Positions 1 through 5,962 of a stretch of 12,895 nucleotides of DNA are shown in pieces (positions within the stretch are counted from its first letter, which is position 1; every line of letters begins with the position of its first letter). The position numbers were made by a program, and so were the translations under genes. The stretch spans positions 1 to 12,895 of the forward strand of contig JADGQN010000095.1 of NCBI GenBank assembly GCA_017881765.1, given 5' to 3'. The notes beneath the pieces are model-generated. The model saw only the letters and a program-made list of their open reading frames with translations, was not told the origin of the DNA and searched no databases. Source of the stretch: Syntrophobacterales bacterium (GTDB lineage: Bacteria; Desulfobacterota; Syntrophorhabdia; Syntrophorhabdales; WCHB1-27).

Positions 1-290
1 TCCGGGCTTGTTATGGCAAGGAGGGGGTCTCCCTTTTGTACCCTGTCCCCGACCTGAACAAATATTTTATTGACCGCGCCCGGAAGGTACGAGAGTATCC
101 TTGCCGTTCCCTCAAGGCCCGGCTGGACGCTTCCTGTTGCTTCGATATAGGCCTGCACCTCTTGCGAGGTCACCTTGTAGGTTTTGATTTCCTCTGGCTC
201 GTTCTTTGTTGCCTGACCGGGCCGGTTGCAGCCCAGGCCCGTGAGCAGAAACAGTATCAGAACGAATGATGCGATCATTCGTTTGGTCAT
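1..290 (-). CDS. RND-type efflux periplasmic adaptor (membrane fusion) lipoprotein, 5' part only
   Basis: The first 96 codons of a gene that runs off the left edge. The protein begins with a basic MTKR, a hydrophobic stretch and a lipobox ending LTGLGC (Cys21), so it should be a lipid-anchored periplasmic protein. Residues from about 60 read as the start of the biotinyl-lipoyl-like hairpin of HlyD/CusB adaptors (VNKIFVQVGDRVQKGDPL). Adaptors of this family link an inner-membrane RND pump to an outer-membrane channel. The ATG overlaps the TGA of the upstream channel gene as ATGA, which implies translational coupling and one complex. The pump gene would be expected beyond the left edge. Whether the substrate is a metal or an organic compound cannot be told here. 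Confidence 0.85.
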   Translation of the reverse strand, partial: MTKRMIASFVLILFLLTGLGCNRPGQATKNEPEEIKTYKVTSQEVQAYIEATGSVQPGLEGTARILSYLPGAVNKIFVQVGDRVQKGDPLLAITSP

Positions 291-1591
291 TTGGTGTCTC
301 CGGGTTTTGCTTGTCCTGAAGCTTGTCCTATACTCTGTCCTGTAACCTGTCCCGCAATTTGTCCCGTATAAATGGTTAGCAGATCCTTGTTGAGGGCTGA
401 CTGGGCGAGCGTTTGGTTATATTTTGAAATGAAATCTCTATAGGTCTTCCGCGTGTCAAGCAGCTCCAGGGTTGTTATACCCCCGAGAGCAAACGCTTGC
501 TCGCTTTTTTGCAAAAGCTCTACCATCTCGGCTTTTCTGTTCCGGTACGTGTCGAATATGGTAAGGCCCGATGAGTAATTGTTGAGAGCCTGTCGTATAT
601 CTGTCTGAATCTGTCGTCTTACCTTCTCGATCTGGACTCTTATCTGATTATATTCCGCATCTCTTTTTAAAATCTCACCTTGGTTCCTGTAGAATAGGGG
701 GATACTCATGCTAAGGCCGGCGCCGCGGCCTGGCTCCAGCTTCGTCCCGAGGCCTTCGTACTCCACGCCGACGGAGAGGTCGGGTATCCGCTGTGCCCTG
801 GCAAGCTTCCGGCTGGCCTCCATCGACTGCATCTGTCGCTGCAAAGCGAGAAGATCAAACCTGTTGCCGTATGCGGTCTCAACGAGACTATCCTCCTTGT
901 ACTCGGGGAAATCCTCTTTGACCTGGTCCTTCAGCGGTCTATAATTGCCAGCGCCACCGAGCAGCAAATCGAAGAGTTCGAGGTCGTTCCGGTACTGATT
1001 ACTAAACGTCGTAAGACCATTCTCCAAGTCTATTCTGGCAAGTTTCAGTTTTGTGTAATCGATGAGCGAAAGGAAGCCGGCGTTGTGCCTTTTTTCCCCT
1101 ATGCCAAGCACCCTGTCAAATCTTTTCAGCTCATCAGTGGCCAGATCTATGTTCAGTCCGTCTAGAACCAGATTGTAATAGTTCGTGTAAAAGCCGATCA
1201 GTAAGATTCGGATGGTATCTTTATGGCTCAGCCTTGAAGCCTCCAGGCCTTCGGTCGCCGATTTTATCCGGTAACCCCTCTTACCTCCGAGTTCGATGAG
1301 CTGATCGAGCCGGTATACCTGTGCGGTATTGTCTGTTCTCGCGTAACCCGTCGTATACCCGGTGTAATTGACTGAAATATTGGGGTTGGGGATGATCTTT
1401 GCTGCCGCGAGATCGCCGTAAGCCTTATCTATTTCGTACTTGTTTATCAGGATGTCGTAGTTGTTCTTATAGAATAGATCGAGGGCTTGGTCCAGCGTCA
1501 CCTCTTGGGCGCCCGCATAAGCACTGCAACAAAAAAGTATCGCCGCGACAAGGAGCGTCGCCATCTTGAGCGGCGCAATCTTTGTTCTCAT
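287..1591 (-). CDS. TolC/CzcC-family outer membrane efflux channel
   Basis: A 434-residue outer-membrane factor of tripartite efflux pumps. Residues 1-28 form a signal peptide (hydrophobic core, AYAGA cleavage area). The mature start (VTLDQALDLFYKNNYDILINKY) and the second half (PDLSVGVEYEG, then SMSIPLFYRNQGEI) show the two repeated OEP halves typical of the family, and the length is normal. The start has an AGAGGAA ribosome site. The closing residues 410-429 are five tetrapeptides of type GQxx, encoded by a 12-bp tandem repeat, which is not a usual TolC ending. It is coupled to the adaptor gene by an ATGA overlap. The conserved IPNPNISVNY region is closest to the CzcC/CusC heavy-metal branch, but this is judged by eye. 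Confidence 0.9.
   Translation of the reverse strand: MRTKIAPLKMATLLVAAILFCCSAYAGAQEVTLDQALDLFYKNNYDILINKYEIDKAYGDLAAAKIIPNPNISVNYTGYTTGYARTDNTAQVYRLDQLIELGGKRGYRIKSATEGLEASRLSHKDTIRILLIGFYTNYYNLVLDGLNIDLATDELKRFDRVLGIGEKRHNAGFLSLIDYTKLKLARIDLENGLTTFSNQYRNDLELFDLLLGGAGNYRPLKDQVKEDFPEYKEDSLVETAYGNRFDLLALQRQMQSMEASRKLARAQRIPDLSVGVEYEGLGTKLEPGRGAGLSMSIPLFYRNQGEILKRDAEYNQIRVQIEKVRRQIQTDIRQALNNYSSGLTIFDTYRNRKAEMVELLQKSEQAFALGGITTLELLDTRKTYRDFISKYNQTLAQSALNKDLLTIYTGQIAGQVTGQSIGQASGQAKPGDTK
310..369. repeat. 12-bp minisatellite, five copies, inside the TolC 3' end
   Basis: TGTCC recurs on the plus strand at 312, 324, 336, 348 and 360, exactly every 12 bases. The unit is (C/T)TGTCCYnnan and stays in frame, encoding GQIA, GQVT, GQSI, GQAS and GQAK on the minus strand. 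Copy number could vary by slippage without breaking the frame. Confidence 0.85.
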
Positions 1592-1767
1592 CTTTTACTT
1601 CCTCTCAATTGGCTCGACATCTCAATGGAGTCTGCAAATATCATGCACAAATGCAGGGGAGGTGAGGCGGATGCTGTCGAGACATGACGCACGTGATGAC
1701 ACTAACCTTCCCGAACCCATTGCCCTTATTAGTCTTCTGACTGCGAGCACCGCGACTGTTTGCGCAA

Positions 1768-1797
1768 ATAGTACCACACCTCTTCTGACCCTTACAA
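1768..1797 (-). promoter_or_regulatory. Possible sigma70 promoter for the TolC-adaptor genes
   Basis: On the minus strand, TTGTAA (1792-1797), an 18-base spacer and TACTAT (1768-1773) lie in the 220-base gap upstream of the channel gene. A perfect 10-bp palindrome TTTGCGCAAA (1759-1768) covers the expected transcription start and could be an operator. If real, the efflux genes can be transcribed separately from the two genes upstream. Match quality is moderate. The rest of the gap, 1592-1811, holds no supported gene. Confidence 0.35.
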
Positions 1798-1811
1798 TAG
1801 AAACCGTTCCG

Positions 1812-2573
1812 CTACCAGAGCCGGTCAGTCACGATCCTGATGCCCATGCCGTAATATGCTGAATAGCGGGGTTCCCCCCAAAGGCCTGTGCCTCCGGTCA
1901 TGTCAAGCTGCAGGTTGCCATTGAAGATATACCGAAACCCAGTTTGAAAGGCACCACCGACATCGCCAGCGTAAGGGTCATTCTGAAAGATTTCAAAAAT
2001 GGCGTTGAAGCCCCCCTTCACCCGCACCTGCGTGCCCAAACCCCAGGTAGCTACCGTGTGAGGATTCGTGGTGGTAAATCCCAGATTCCCATGGATCTGC
2101 ACGCGATCCGCGTCACCGAGCGACTCAGTCACCGCAATGTAGATAAACTCTCTTGCCGTGTCAGGCTTGAATGTTTGAGAACCCCAGGGCGGAAAGCCAC
2201 CGACAACGACCGCCAGTCCCGGAGTTGCATTAGGCTTCACCGCAAAAAACAGATACTTGGCCTGTATGAGCGGTCCCTGCACTGAGAAGACGCGTGGGTC
2301 ACCCCTCCCATGCGGAAAACCATCCACCCACGCCGCGGTCAGCTCGAGATTCTCCGTCGGGCCGAAAGCGAAAAGGTTCAGATTCGCGACAACGTTCTTG
2401 TCGGCTTTCACGGAGCTTTCGAGCTGTCCCACGTGGTAACCCACCACTCGCGCATCATCCGTCACAAATGGGCGGACCGCCGCGGCAGGCCGCGCTGCGA
2501 TAAACACAATACATGTGAATAAGATAAGCGCAAAGAGGCCAGGAAGGTTTGACGGCGACGGCTTCGGATTCAT
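1812..2573 (-). CDS. Outer membrane protein, phenol-degradation MetA-like family (PF13557-like)
   Basis: A 253-residue predicted outer-membrane protein of unknown substrate. Residues 1-32 are a signal peptide ending in ARPAAA. The mature start RPFVTDDARVVGYHVGQLE is the hallmark opening of this family, normally PFxTDDxxxxxxGxxQLE. The rest is made of alternating beta-like strands and ends with a Trp, as is common for outer-membrane barrels (…RIVTDRLW). The start has GGAGAGG as ribosome site and lies 13 bases after the stop of the preceding gene, so the two are co-transcribed. Members occur beside efflux and copper genes, but the biochemical role is not established. The family assignment is by motif recognition. 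Confidence 0.75.
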   Translation of the reverse strand: MNPKPSPSNLPGLFALILFTCIVFIAARPAAAVRPFVTDDARVVGYHVGQLESSVKADKNVVANLNLFAFGPTENLELTAAWVDGFPHGRGDPRVFSVQGPLIQAKYLFFAVKPNATPGLAVVVGGFPPWGSQTFKPDTAREFIYIAVTESLGDADRVQIHGNLGFTTTNPHTVATWGLGTQVRVKGGFNAIFEIFQNDPYAGDVGGAFQTGFRYIFNGNLQLDMTGGTGLWGEPRYSAYYGMGIRIVTDRLW

Positions 2574-2586
2574 CGGCCTCTCCAGC

Positions 2587-3468
2587 CTATGGCCCCGTGC
2601 CTGGTGTTTCCACGGTGCGCTCGCCGAAGGGCGTCATAACGCGGACCGGCTCAGGAATCGGCCCCGTGGGCTGTTGCCCTTGAGGAAGTGGTACCGGCTG
2701 AGGTCCGCTTGTGTTCGGGCCATCCGGCGGCGGGTTGGTCGCTCCCGGAGGAGGAGAAATCCCGGGAGGCATGCCGGGGGTTGCAGAAGCTGGCCCAGTC
2801 TGACCTGGGGCCATGCCCGGAGGAGCTCCGCCCGGGCCTCCCGGCATGCCGGGAAACGGGGGAACAGGGCCGCCTGCTGGGACAGGGCTCGGGAGGCCCG
2901 GCTGATAGTTAGGTCTCTGTGGATCCGGCTGTCCGGTTTCGGGTGGACCGACCCTCGTGGGGAAACCCTCCTGCCCTTGCCCCGATAGTGCCTGCGGGGT
3001 GCCCGGCTGTGGGCGCCCTGCTTGCCTTGCTGCGGCGCCGGGCATACCAGCAGGAGCCGGACCGGGTCCGGCTGGAACGGGTCCGGCGGAGGCCGGTTCA
3101 TTCCGGATGGAGCGCTCAATCTTGTTCATAACGACGAGGAGGGGCTTGGCTGATTCTTCAGGACGCACGAGCACGTAATTGTATCCCCGCATGATCCTGC
3201 TGAGTGCTTCCTCGAGGGTCAAATTGGAAAACTGCACGGTAATGCGCTCCTGAGAAGGAACAGTTCCCCTGATCTCCAGGGGGACATTTTTCGCCAGGAT
3301 GCTCAACACTTCGTTGAGCGGCACATCTGCCACCTGCAGAGTGACCCTCCTCTCGTCATTGACTTTGATGTCCTGAAGTTCGCCGGCGATGCCCTCCGGA
3401 GGGAGAAGACCGCACAACATGATGATCAGAAGGAAACGTACTGCCTTGGGCAAGAGAAGCGCATGCAT
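2587..3468 (-). CDS. Secreted protein with secretin/TonB short N-terminal-like domain and Pro/Gly-rich tail
   Basis: A 293-residue predicted periplasmic protein. The ATG at 3468 is preferred because it starts directly with a signal peptide (MHALLLPKAVRFLLIIMLCG). A GTG at 3519 in frame would add 17 unsuitable residues. After cleavage, residues about 30-105 read as an STN/secretin-type domain (VTLQVADVPLNEVLSILAKN, then ITVQFSNLTLEEALSRIMRG), the beta-alpha module found at the front of secretins and some TonB receptors. No secretin barrel follows. From about residue 120 the protein is a disordered Pro/Gly/Gln tail of some 160 residues (PGMPGGPGGAPPG and similar). It is the first gene of a pair with the outer-membrane protein 13 bases downstream. 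Function unknown; it may bind another envelope protein or the cell wall. Confidence 0.75.
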   Translation of the reverse strand: MHALLLPKAVRFLLIIMLCGLLPPEGIAGELQDIKVNDERRVTLQVADVPLNEVLSILAKNVPLEIRGTVPSQERITVQFSNLTLEEALSRIMRGYNYVLVRPEESAKPLLVVMNKIERSIRNEPASAGPVPAGPGPAPAGMPGAAARQAGRPQPGTPQALSGQGQEGFPTRVGPPETGQPDPQRPNYQPGLPSPVPAGGPVPPFPGMPGGPGGAPPGMAPGQTGPASATPGMPPGISPPPGATNPPPDGPNTSGPQPVPLPQGQQPTGPIPEPVRVMTPFGERTVETPGTGP

Positions 3469-3521
3469 CTCGGCAACTATCGTAAGCCGACACCCTGCAG
3501 AAGTCAAGCAAGGTTTCACTG

Positions 3522-3709
3522 CCGACCACCACCTACGGTGGCTTAAGGACCATCAGGCCTAAGGCCTGATTCGAGGACCGGGCTTCGCCCTTGAGGTACG
3601 CTGCGCTTGAGGCAGTTGCCTCAAGTCGCCAGAGGCGACGCTCCTTGAGGAAACGGAGTTTCCGGTCCTCAAGGCTCTTCGGAGCCGGTCCTTGAGCGCC
3701 AGCGGTCGG
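3522..3709. repeat. Nested 'fir-tree' palindrome: trunk of complementary linkers with side hairpins
   Basis: Nine short inverted repeats with different sequences are separated by variants of CTTGAGGACC or its complement. Hairpins (minor loop bases omitted): 3529-3541 CCACC/GGTGG, 3552-3570 ATCAGGCC/GGCCTGAT, 3580-3590 GGGC/GCCC, 3599-3605 (weak), 3606-3625 CTTGAGGCA/TGCCTCAAG, 3625-3639 GTCGCC/GGCGAC, 3649-3663 GGAAAC/GTTTCC, 3673-3686 GGCTC/GAGCC with a TTCG loop, 3697-3704 (weak). The linkers pair with each other in nested order: 3542-3551 with 3687-3696 (10 pairs, one G-U), 3573-3579 with 3664-3670 (7 perfect), 3590-3596 with 3643-3649 (7, two G-U), and an outer CCGAC (3522-3526) with GTCGG (3705-3709). 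The result is a stem with paired side arms and almost no unpaired bases at the junctions. It lies between divergent genes. No known element is recognised. Confidence 0.85.
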
Positions 3710-3711
3710 GT

Positions 3712-3727
3712 GGGTACCCGTGTACAC
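3712..3727. promoter_or_regulatory. Two abutting 8-bp palindromes upstream of the glycosyltransferase
   Basis: GGGTACCC (3712-3719) is followed directly by GTGTACAC (3720-3727), about 30 bases before the glycosyltransferase ATG. A TATAAG at 3743-3748 lies close behind. They could be a protein-binding site or an extension of the neighbouring palindrome array. No direct evidence separates these options. Confidence 0.3.
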
Positions 3728-3755
3728 GCGAATGCGAGTTGGTATAAGATAGAGG

Positions 3756-4703
3756 ATGCTTTCTATTGTTATAATAACCCGCAACACGCAGGAATTGCTC
3801 GCGGGCCTTCTCGCCTCGATACGGCAGGATACATCCCTGCGGCCTTTTCTCAGGGAAATTGTCGTCGTGGATAACGCGTCGAGCGATGGCACGAGCCAAC
3901 TGGTCAAGGAGACTTTTCCCGAGGTCCTTTACCTGAACAACCTTGAGAACAGGGGCTTCGCGGCAGCCGCTAACCAGGGCAGTGCACTGGCAACGGGCGA
4001 TTTCTTTCTCTTTCTCAATTCTGATACGCGCCTCCTCCCCGGGGAAGTAGAGAAGGTGCTCTCTTTCATGAAGGATGATGCAACCGTAGGTATTGCCGGC
4101 CCGCAGCTCGTCTACGAGGACATGAGGCCGCAGCGCTCCTTTGCCAATGCTCCGTCGCTCCTCCTTGAGACAGTGCCATTCCTCTCGATGGCGCTTGCGT
4201 TCCCGGCAAAATATGGGGCGAGGCGAGCTACTTCTTCTCCCCCGAGAGATGTCGCTTCCGTCATCGGGGCAGCCATGTTCGTCAGGGCGCACGCGATGCG
4301 CGTCCTGGAAGGTTTTGACGAAGGGTTTTTCTTTTTCCTTGAAGAGACCGACTTCTGTGTGCGCGCCAAACAGAGCGGCTACAGGGTACTTTTTTTTCCG
4401 TCTGCCAAAGTGATACATCTACAGGGAAAAACGGTCAAACAGACATGGGCCAAGGGCCGGATCGAGTACGCCATCTCTTTGTACAGGTTCATAAGAAAAT
4501 ATCACTCTGACGCATACTACAGGGCGTTCGTCCTGATCAGGGTCGTGAAGAGTCTCGTTTTCCTGCTCGTGGCAACGCTTCTTCCGTTCTTACTCCTTAG
4601 CGAGTCAACGAGAAGGAAATACAGTTATTATAGCCAGCTGCTCCGCTGGCACGCAAGAGGACTTCCTGACGACGCCGGGCTGCGTTCTAGTTCTCTAAAA
4701 TAA
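3756..4703 (+). CDS. Family 2 glycosyltransferase (rhamnosyltransferase-like), membrane-associated
   Basis: A 315-residue GT2 enzyme that should transfer a sugar from a nucleotide donor during surface polysaccharide or lipopolysaccharide synthesis on the cytoplasmic face of the inner membrane. The GT-A fold is visible: MLSIVIITRN at the start, VVVDNASSDGT (37-46), NRGFAAAANQG (65-75) and the DxD-type LNSDT (87-91). The acceptor-side acidic motif is EETDFCVRA (196-204), followed by the typical FFPSAKVIHLQGKT. Residues about 258-282 are a C-terminal membrane segment. An in-frame TAG six bases upstream makes this ATG the first possible start, although its ribosome site is poor. The gene stands alone; its last 17 bases overlap the convergent dodecin gene. 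Confidence 0.9.
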   Translation: MLSIVIITRNTQELLAGLLASIRQDTSLRPFLREIVVVDNASSDGTSQLVKETFPEVLYLNNLENRGFAAAANQGSALATGDFFLFLNSDTRLLPGEVEKVLSFMKDDATVGIAGPQLVYEDMRPQRSFANAPSLLLETVPFLSMALAFPAKYGARRATSSPPRDVASVIGAAMFVRAHAMRVLEGFDEGFFFFLEETDFCVRAKQSGYRVLFFPSAKVIHLQGKTVKQTWAKGRIEYAISLYRFIRKYHSDAYYRAFVLIRVVKSLVFLLVATLLPFLLLSESTRRKYSYYSQLLRWHARGLPDDAGLRSSSLK

Positions 4704-4899
4704 AAAGTACGTCGAGGGTTACCCTGTACTCTACAATTTTTCCGTCCTCAACCTTGGCGCGCATGTCTTTCACTTTGATGCCGGTGATCCCCCGCAACGT
4801 CTTTGCTGCTCGCCTGAATCCGACGGTGATCGCATCATCGAAGCTCTTCGGCGAGCCGGCAACAATCTCAGTCACTCTTGCCACTCTTCCATCAGGCAT
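4687..4899 (-). CDS. Dodecin-family protein lacking the flavin-stacking Trp
   Basis: A 70-residue small protein matching dodecins over its whole length: xxVTEIVAGSPKSFDDAI, AAKTLRGITGIKV, then KVEDGKIVEYRVTLDVLFILE. Dodecins form hollow 12-subunit particles that store flavins or other ligands. In flavin-binding dodecins a Trp follows the ETLRNLD-type helix and a Gln precedes VTLKV. Here these positions carry Gly (ITGIKV) and Arg (YRVTLDV). That resembles the non-flavin 'calcium dodecin' branch such as mycobacterial Rv0379, so ligand and role are uncertain. GGAGGAG precedes the ATG at a good distance. The 3' end overlaps the convergent glycosyltransferase by 17 bases. Confidence 0.88.
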   Translation of the reverse strand: MPDGRVARVTEIVAGSPKSFDDAITVGFRRAAKTLRGITGIKVKDMRAKVEDGKIVEYRVTLDVLFILEN

Positions 4900-4925
4900 G
4901 TCTCCTCCATCATGACTTTTTTTAC

Positions 4926-4954
4926 ACAGTAGCAGCTTAGGTCCGCCATGTCAA
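4926..4954 (-). promoter_or_regulatory. Sigma70-type promoter for the dodecin gene
   Basis: On the minus strand, a consensus TTGACA (4949-4954), a 17-base spacer and TACTGT (4926-4931). The predicted start near 4919 gives a leader of about 20 bases that holds the GGAGGAG site, so the geometry is coherent. Confidence 0.6.
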
Positions 4955-4957
4955 CTC

Positions 4958-4980
4958 TTCCGAAAAACTGTTCCGAAAAA
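4958..4980. repeat. Direct repeat TTCCGAAAAA between divergent promoters
   Basis: TTCCGAAAAA occurs at 4958-4967 and again at 4971-4980, a 13-base period, between the dodecin promoter and the ABC-exporter promoter. The position suits a shared operator, but the repeat is short and A-rich. Confidence 0.4.
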
Positions 4981-4994
4981 GAAAGTATTCTTGC

Positions 4995-5022
4995 TTGACA
5001 ATCCGTGAACCAATCTGATATT
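4995..5022 (+). promoter_or_regulatory. Sigma70-type promoter for the ABC exporter, near-leaderless
   Basis: TTGACA (4995-5000) is followed after 16 bases by GATATT (5017-5022). The expected start at about 5029 is only four bases before the ATG at 5033. There is no good ribosome binding site, so the message would be leaderless or nearly so. Confidence 0.5.
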
Positions 5023-5032
5023 GGACAGTATC

Positions 5033-5962
5033 ATGATAGACGTTCGGGGGCTCATCAAGCGTTACGGCAGCAATGCCGTCGTGAACAATATCAGCTTCTC
5101 CGTTGCGGAAGGTGAGATATTCGGACTGCTCGGGCCGAATGGTGCGGGCAAGACAACGGTCATTTCAATCCTCGCCACGCTACTTCACCCAGACGGCGGA
5201 GCGGTCTCCATCAGCGGATATGACGTTACGCGCCAGGCGAACCGGGTAAAGCCCATGATCGGTTTCGTGCCCCAGGATCTGGCCCTCTATCCGACGTTGA
5301 GCGCCTTTGATAACCTCTCATTCTTTGCCCGCATTTACGGCTTCAAGGGGAAAGCCCTTAGCGACAAGGTCGAATCAAGCCTGGATATGGTCGATTTGAG
5401 AAACCGGGCGCACGATGCAGTACAAACCTTCTCAGGCGGCATGAAGCGGCGCCTCAATATTGCCGCCGGGCTCATCCACGACCCGCGTGTGCTCTTCCTC
5501 GATGAGCCGACAGTAGCGGTCGATCCCCAGTCAAGAAACTTTATTTTCGAACACGTGGAGAAGCTGAAGCGGGCCGGCATGACTATCCTTTACACCACCC
5601 ATTACATGGAAGAGGCGGAACGGCTCTGCGACAGGGTGGCGATCATGGACCACGGCGAGATACTGGCCCTCGATACACCAAAGAAGCTGATAGGCCTTCT
5701 CGCGAGCGGGTTGATCCGCGTGAAGCTGCCTTCCGACAAAGTCCCTGTCGTAGCCGCGGGCGCCCGGGACCTGCCCCATGTCCGTGAAGCATCGTCCCAG
5801 GATGACGTGGTGAAAATAGTTACCGACGATCCTCTCTCCACGTTGCCCGCTCTGATCAGGCTGTGTGATGCCCGGTCCGCGGCCATGCTCTCGCTGGAGA
5901 TGCTGGAGCCGAATCTCGAGACCGTCTTTCTCCATCTCACAGGAAAGAGGCTCCGCGAATGA
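5033..5962 (+). CDS. ABC exporter ATP-binding protein (DrrA/NatA type)
   Basis: A 309-residue cytoplasmic ATPase powering an ABC-2 exporter. It has a complete nucleotide-binding domain: Walker A GPNGAGKT (34-41), Q-loop Gln81, signature FSGGM (133-137), Walker B VLFLDEP (153-159) and switch His190 in YTTHYMEEAE. The D-loop reads VAVDPQSR, where most relatives have GVDPQSR. A C-terminal extension of about 90 residues follows, as in drug and polysaccharide exporters. The ATG at 5033 is chosen over an in-frame TTG at 5021, because that TTG overlaps the promoter -10 and lacks a ribosome site. The stop overlaps the permease start as ATGA. The substrate cannot be told from the sequence. Confidence 0.92.
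   Translation: MIDVRGLIKRYGSNAVVNNISFSVAEGEIFGLLGPNGAGKTTVISILATLLHPDGGAVSISGYDVTRQANRVKPMIGFVPQDLALYPTLSAFDNLSFFARIYGFKGKALSDKVESSLDMVDLRNRAHDAVQTFSGGMKRRLNIAAGLIHDPRVLFLDEPTVAVDPQSRNFIFEHVEKLKRAGMTILYTTHYMEEAERLCDRVAIMDHGEILALDTPKKLIGLLASGLIRVKLPSDKVPVVAAGARDLPHVREASSQDDVVKIVTDDPLSTLPALIRLCDARSAAMLSLEMLEPNLETVFLHLTGKRLRE

Noticed and set aside
36..269. 77-codon plus-strand frame at the left edge
   Set aside because: It is antisense to the adaptor lipoprotein gene, which has a lipobox and an ATGA coupling.
3533..3907. Open frames on both strands across the large palindrome, one of 124 codons on the minus strand
   Set aside because: They arise from stop-poor GC-rich hairpins and overlap the well-supported glycosyltransferase; no start signal or domain.
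5021..5032. TTG start giving four more residues for the ABC ATPase
   Set aside because: No ribosome site, and the codon overlaps the promoter -10; the ATG at 5033 begins the conserved domain.
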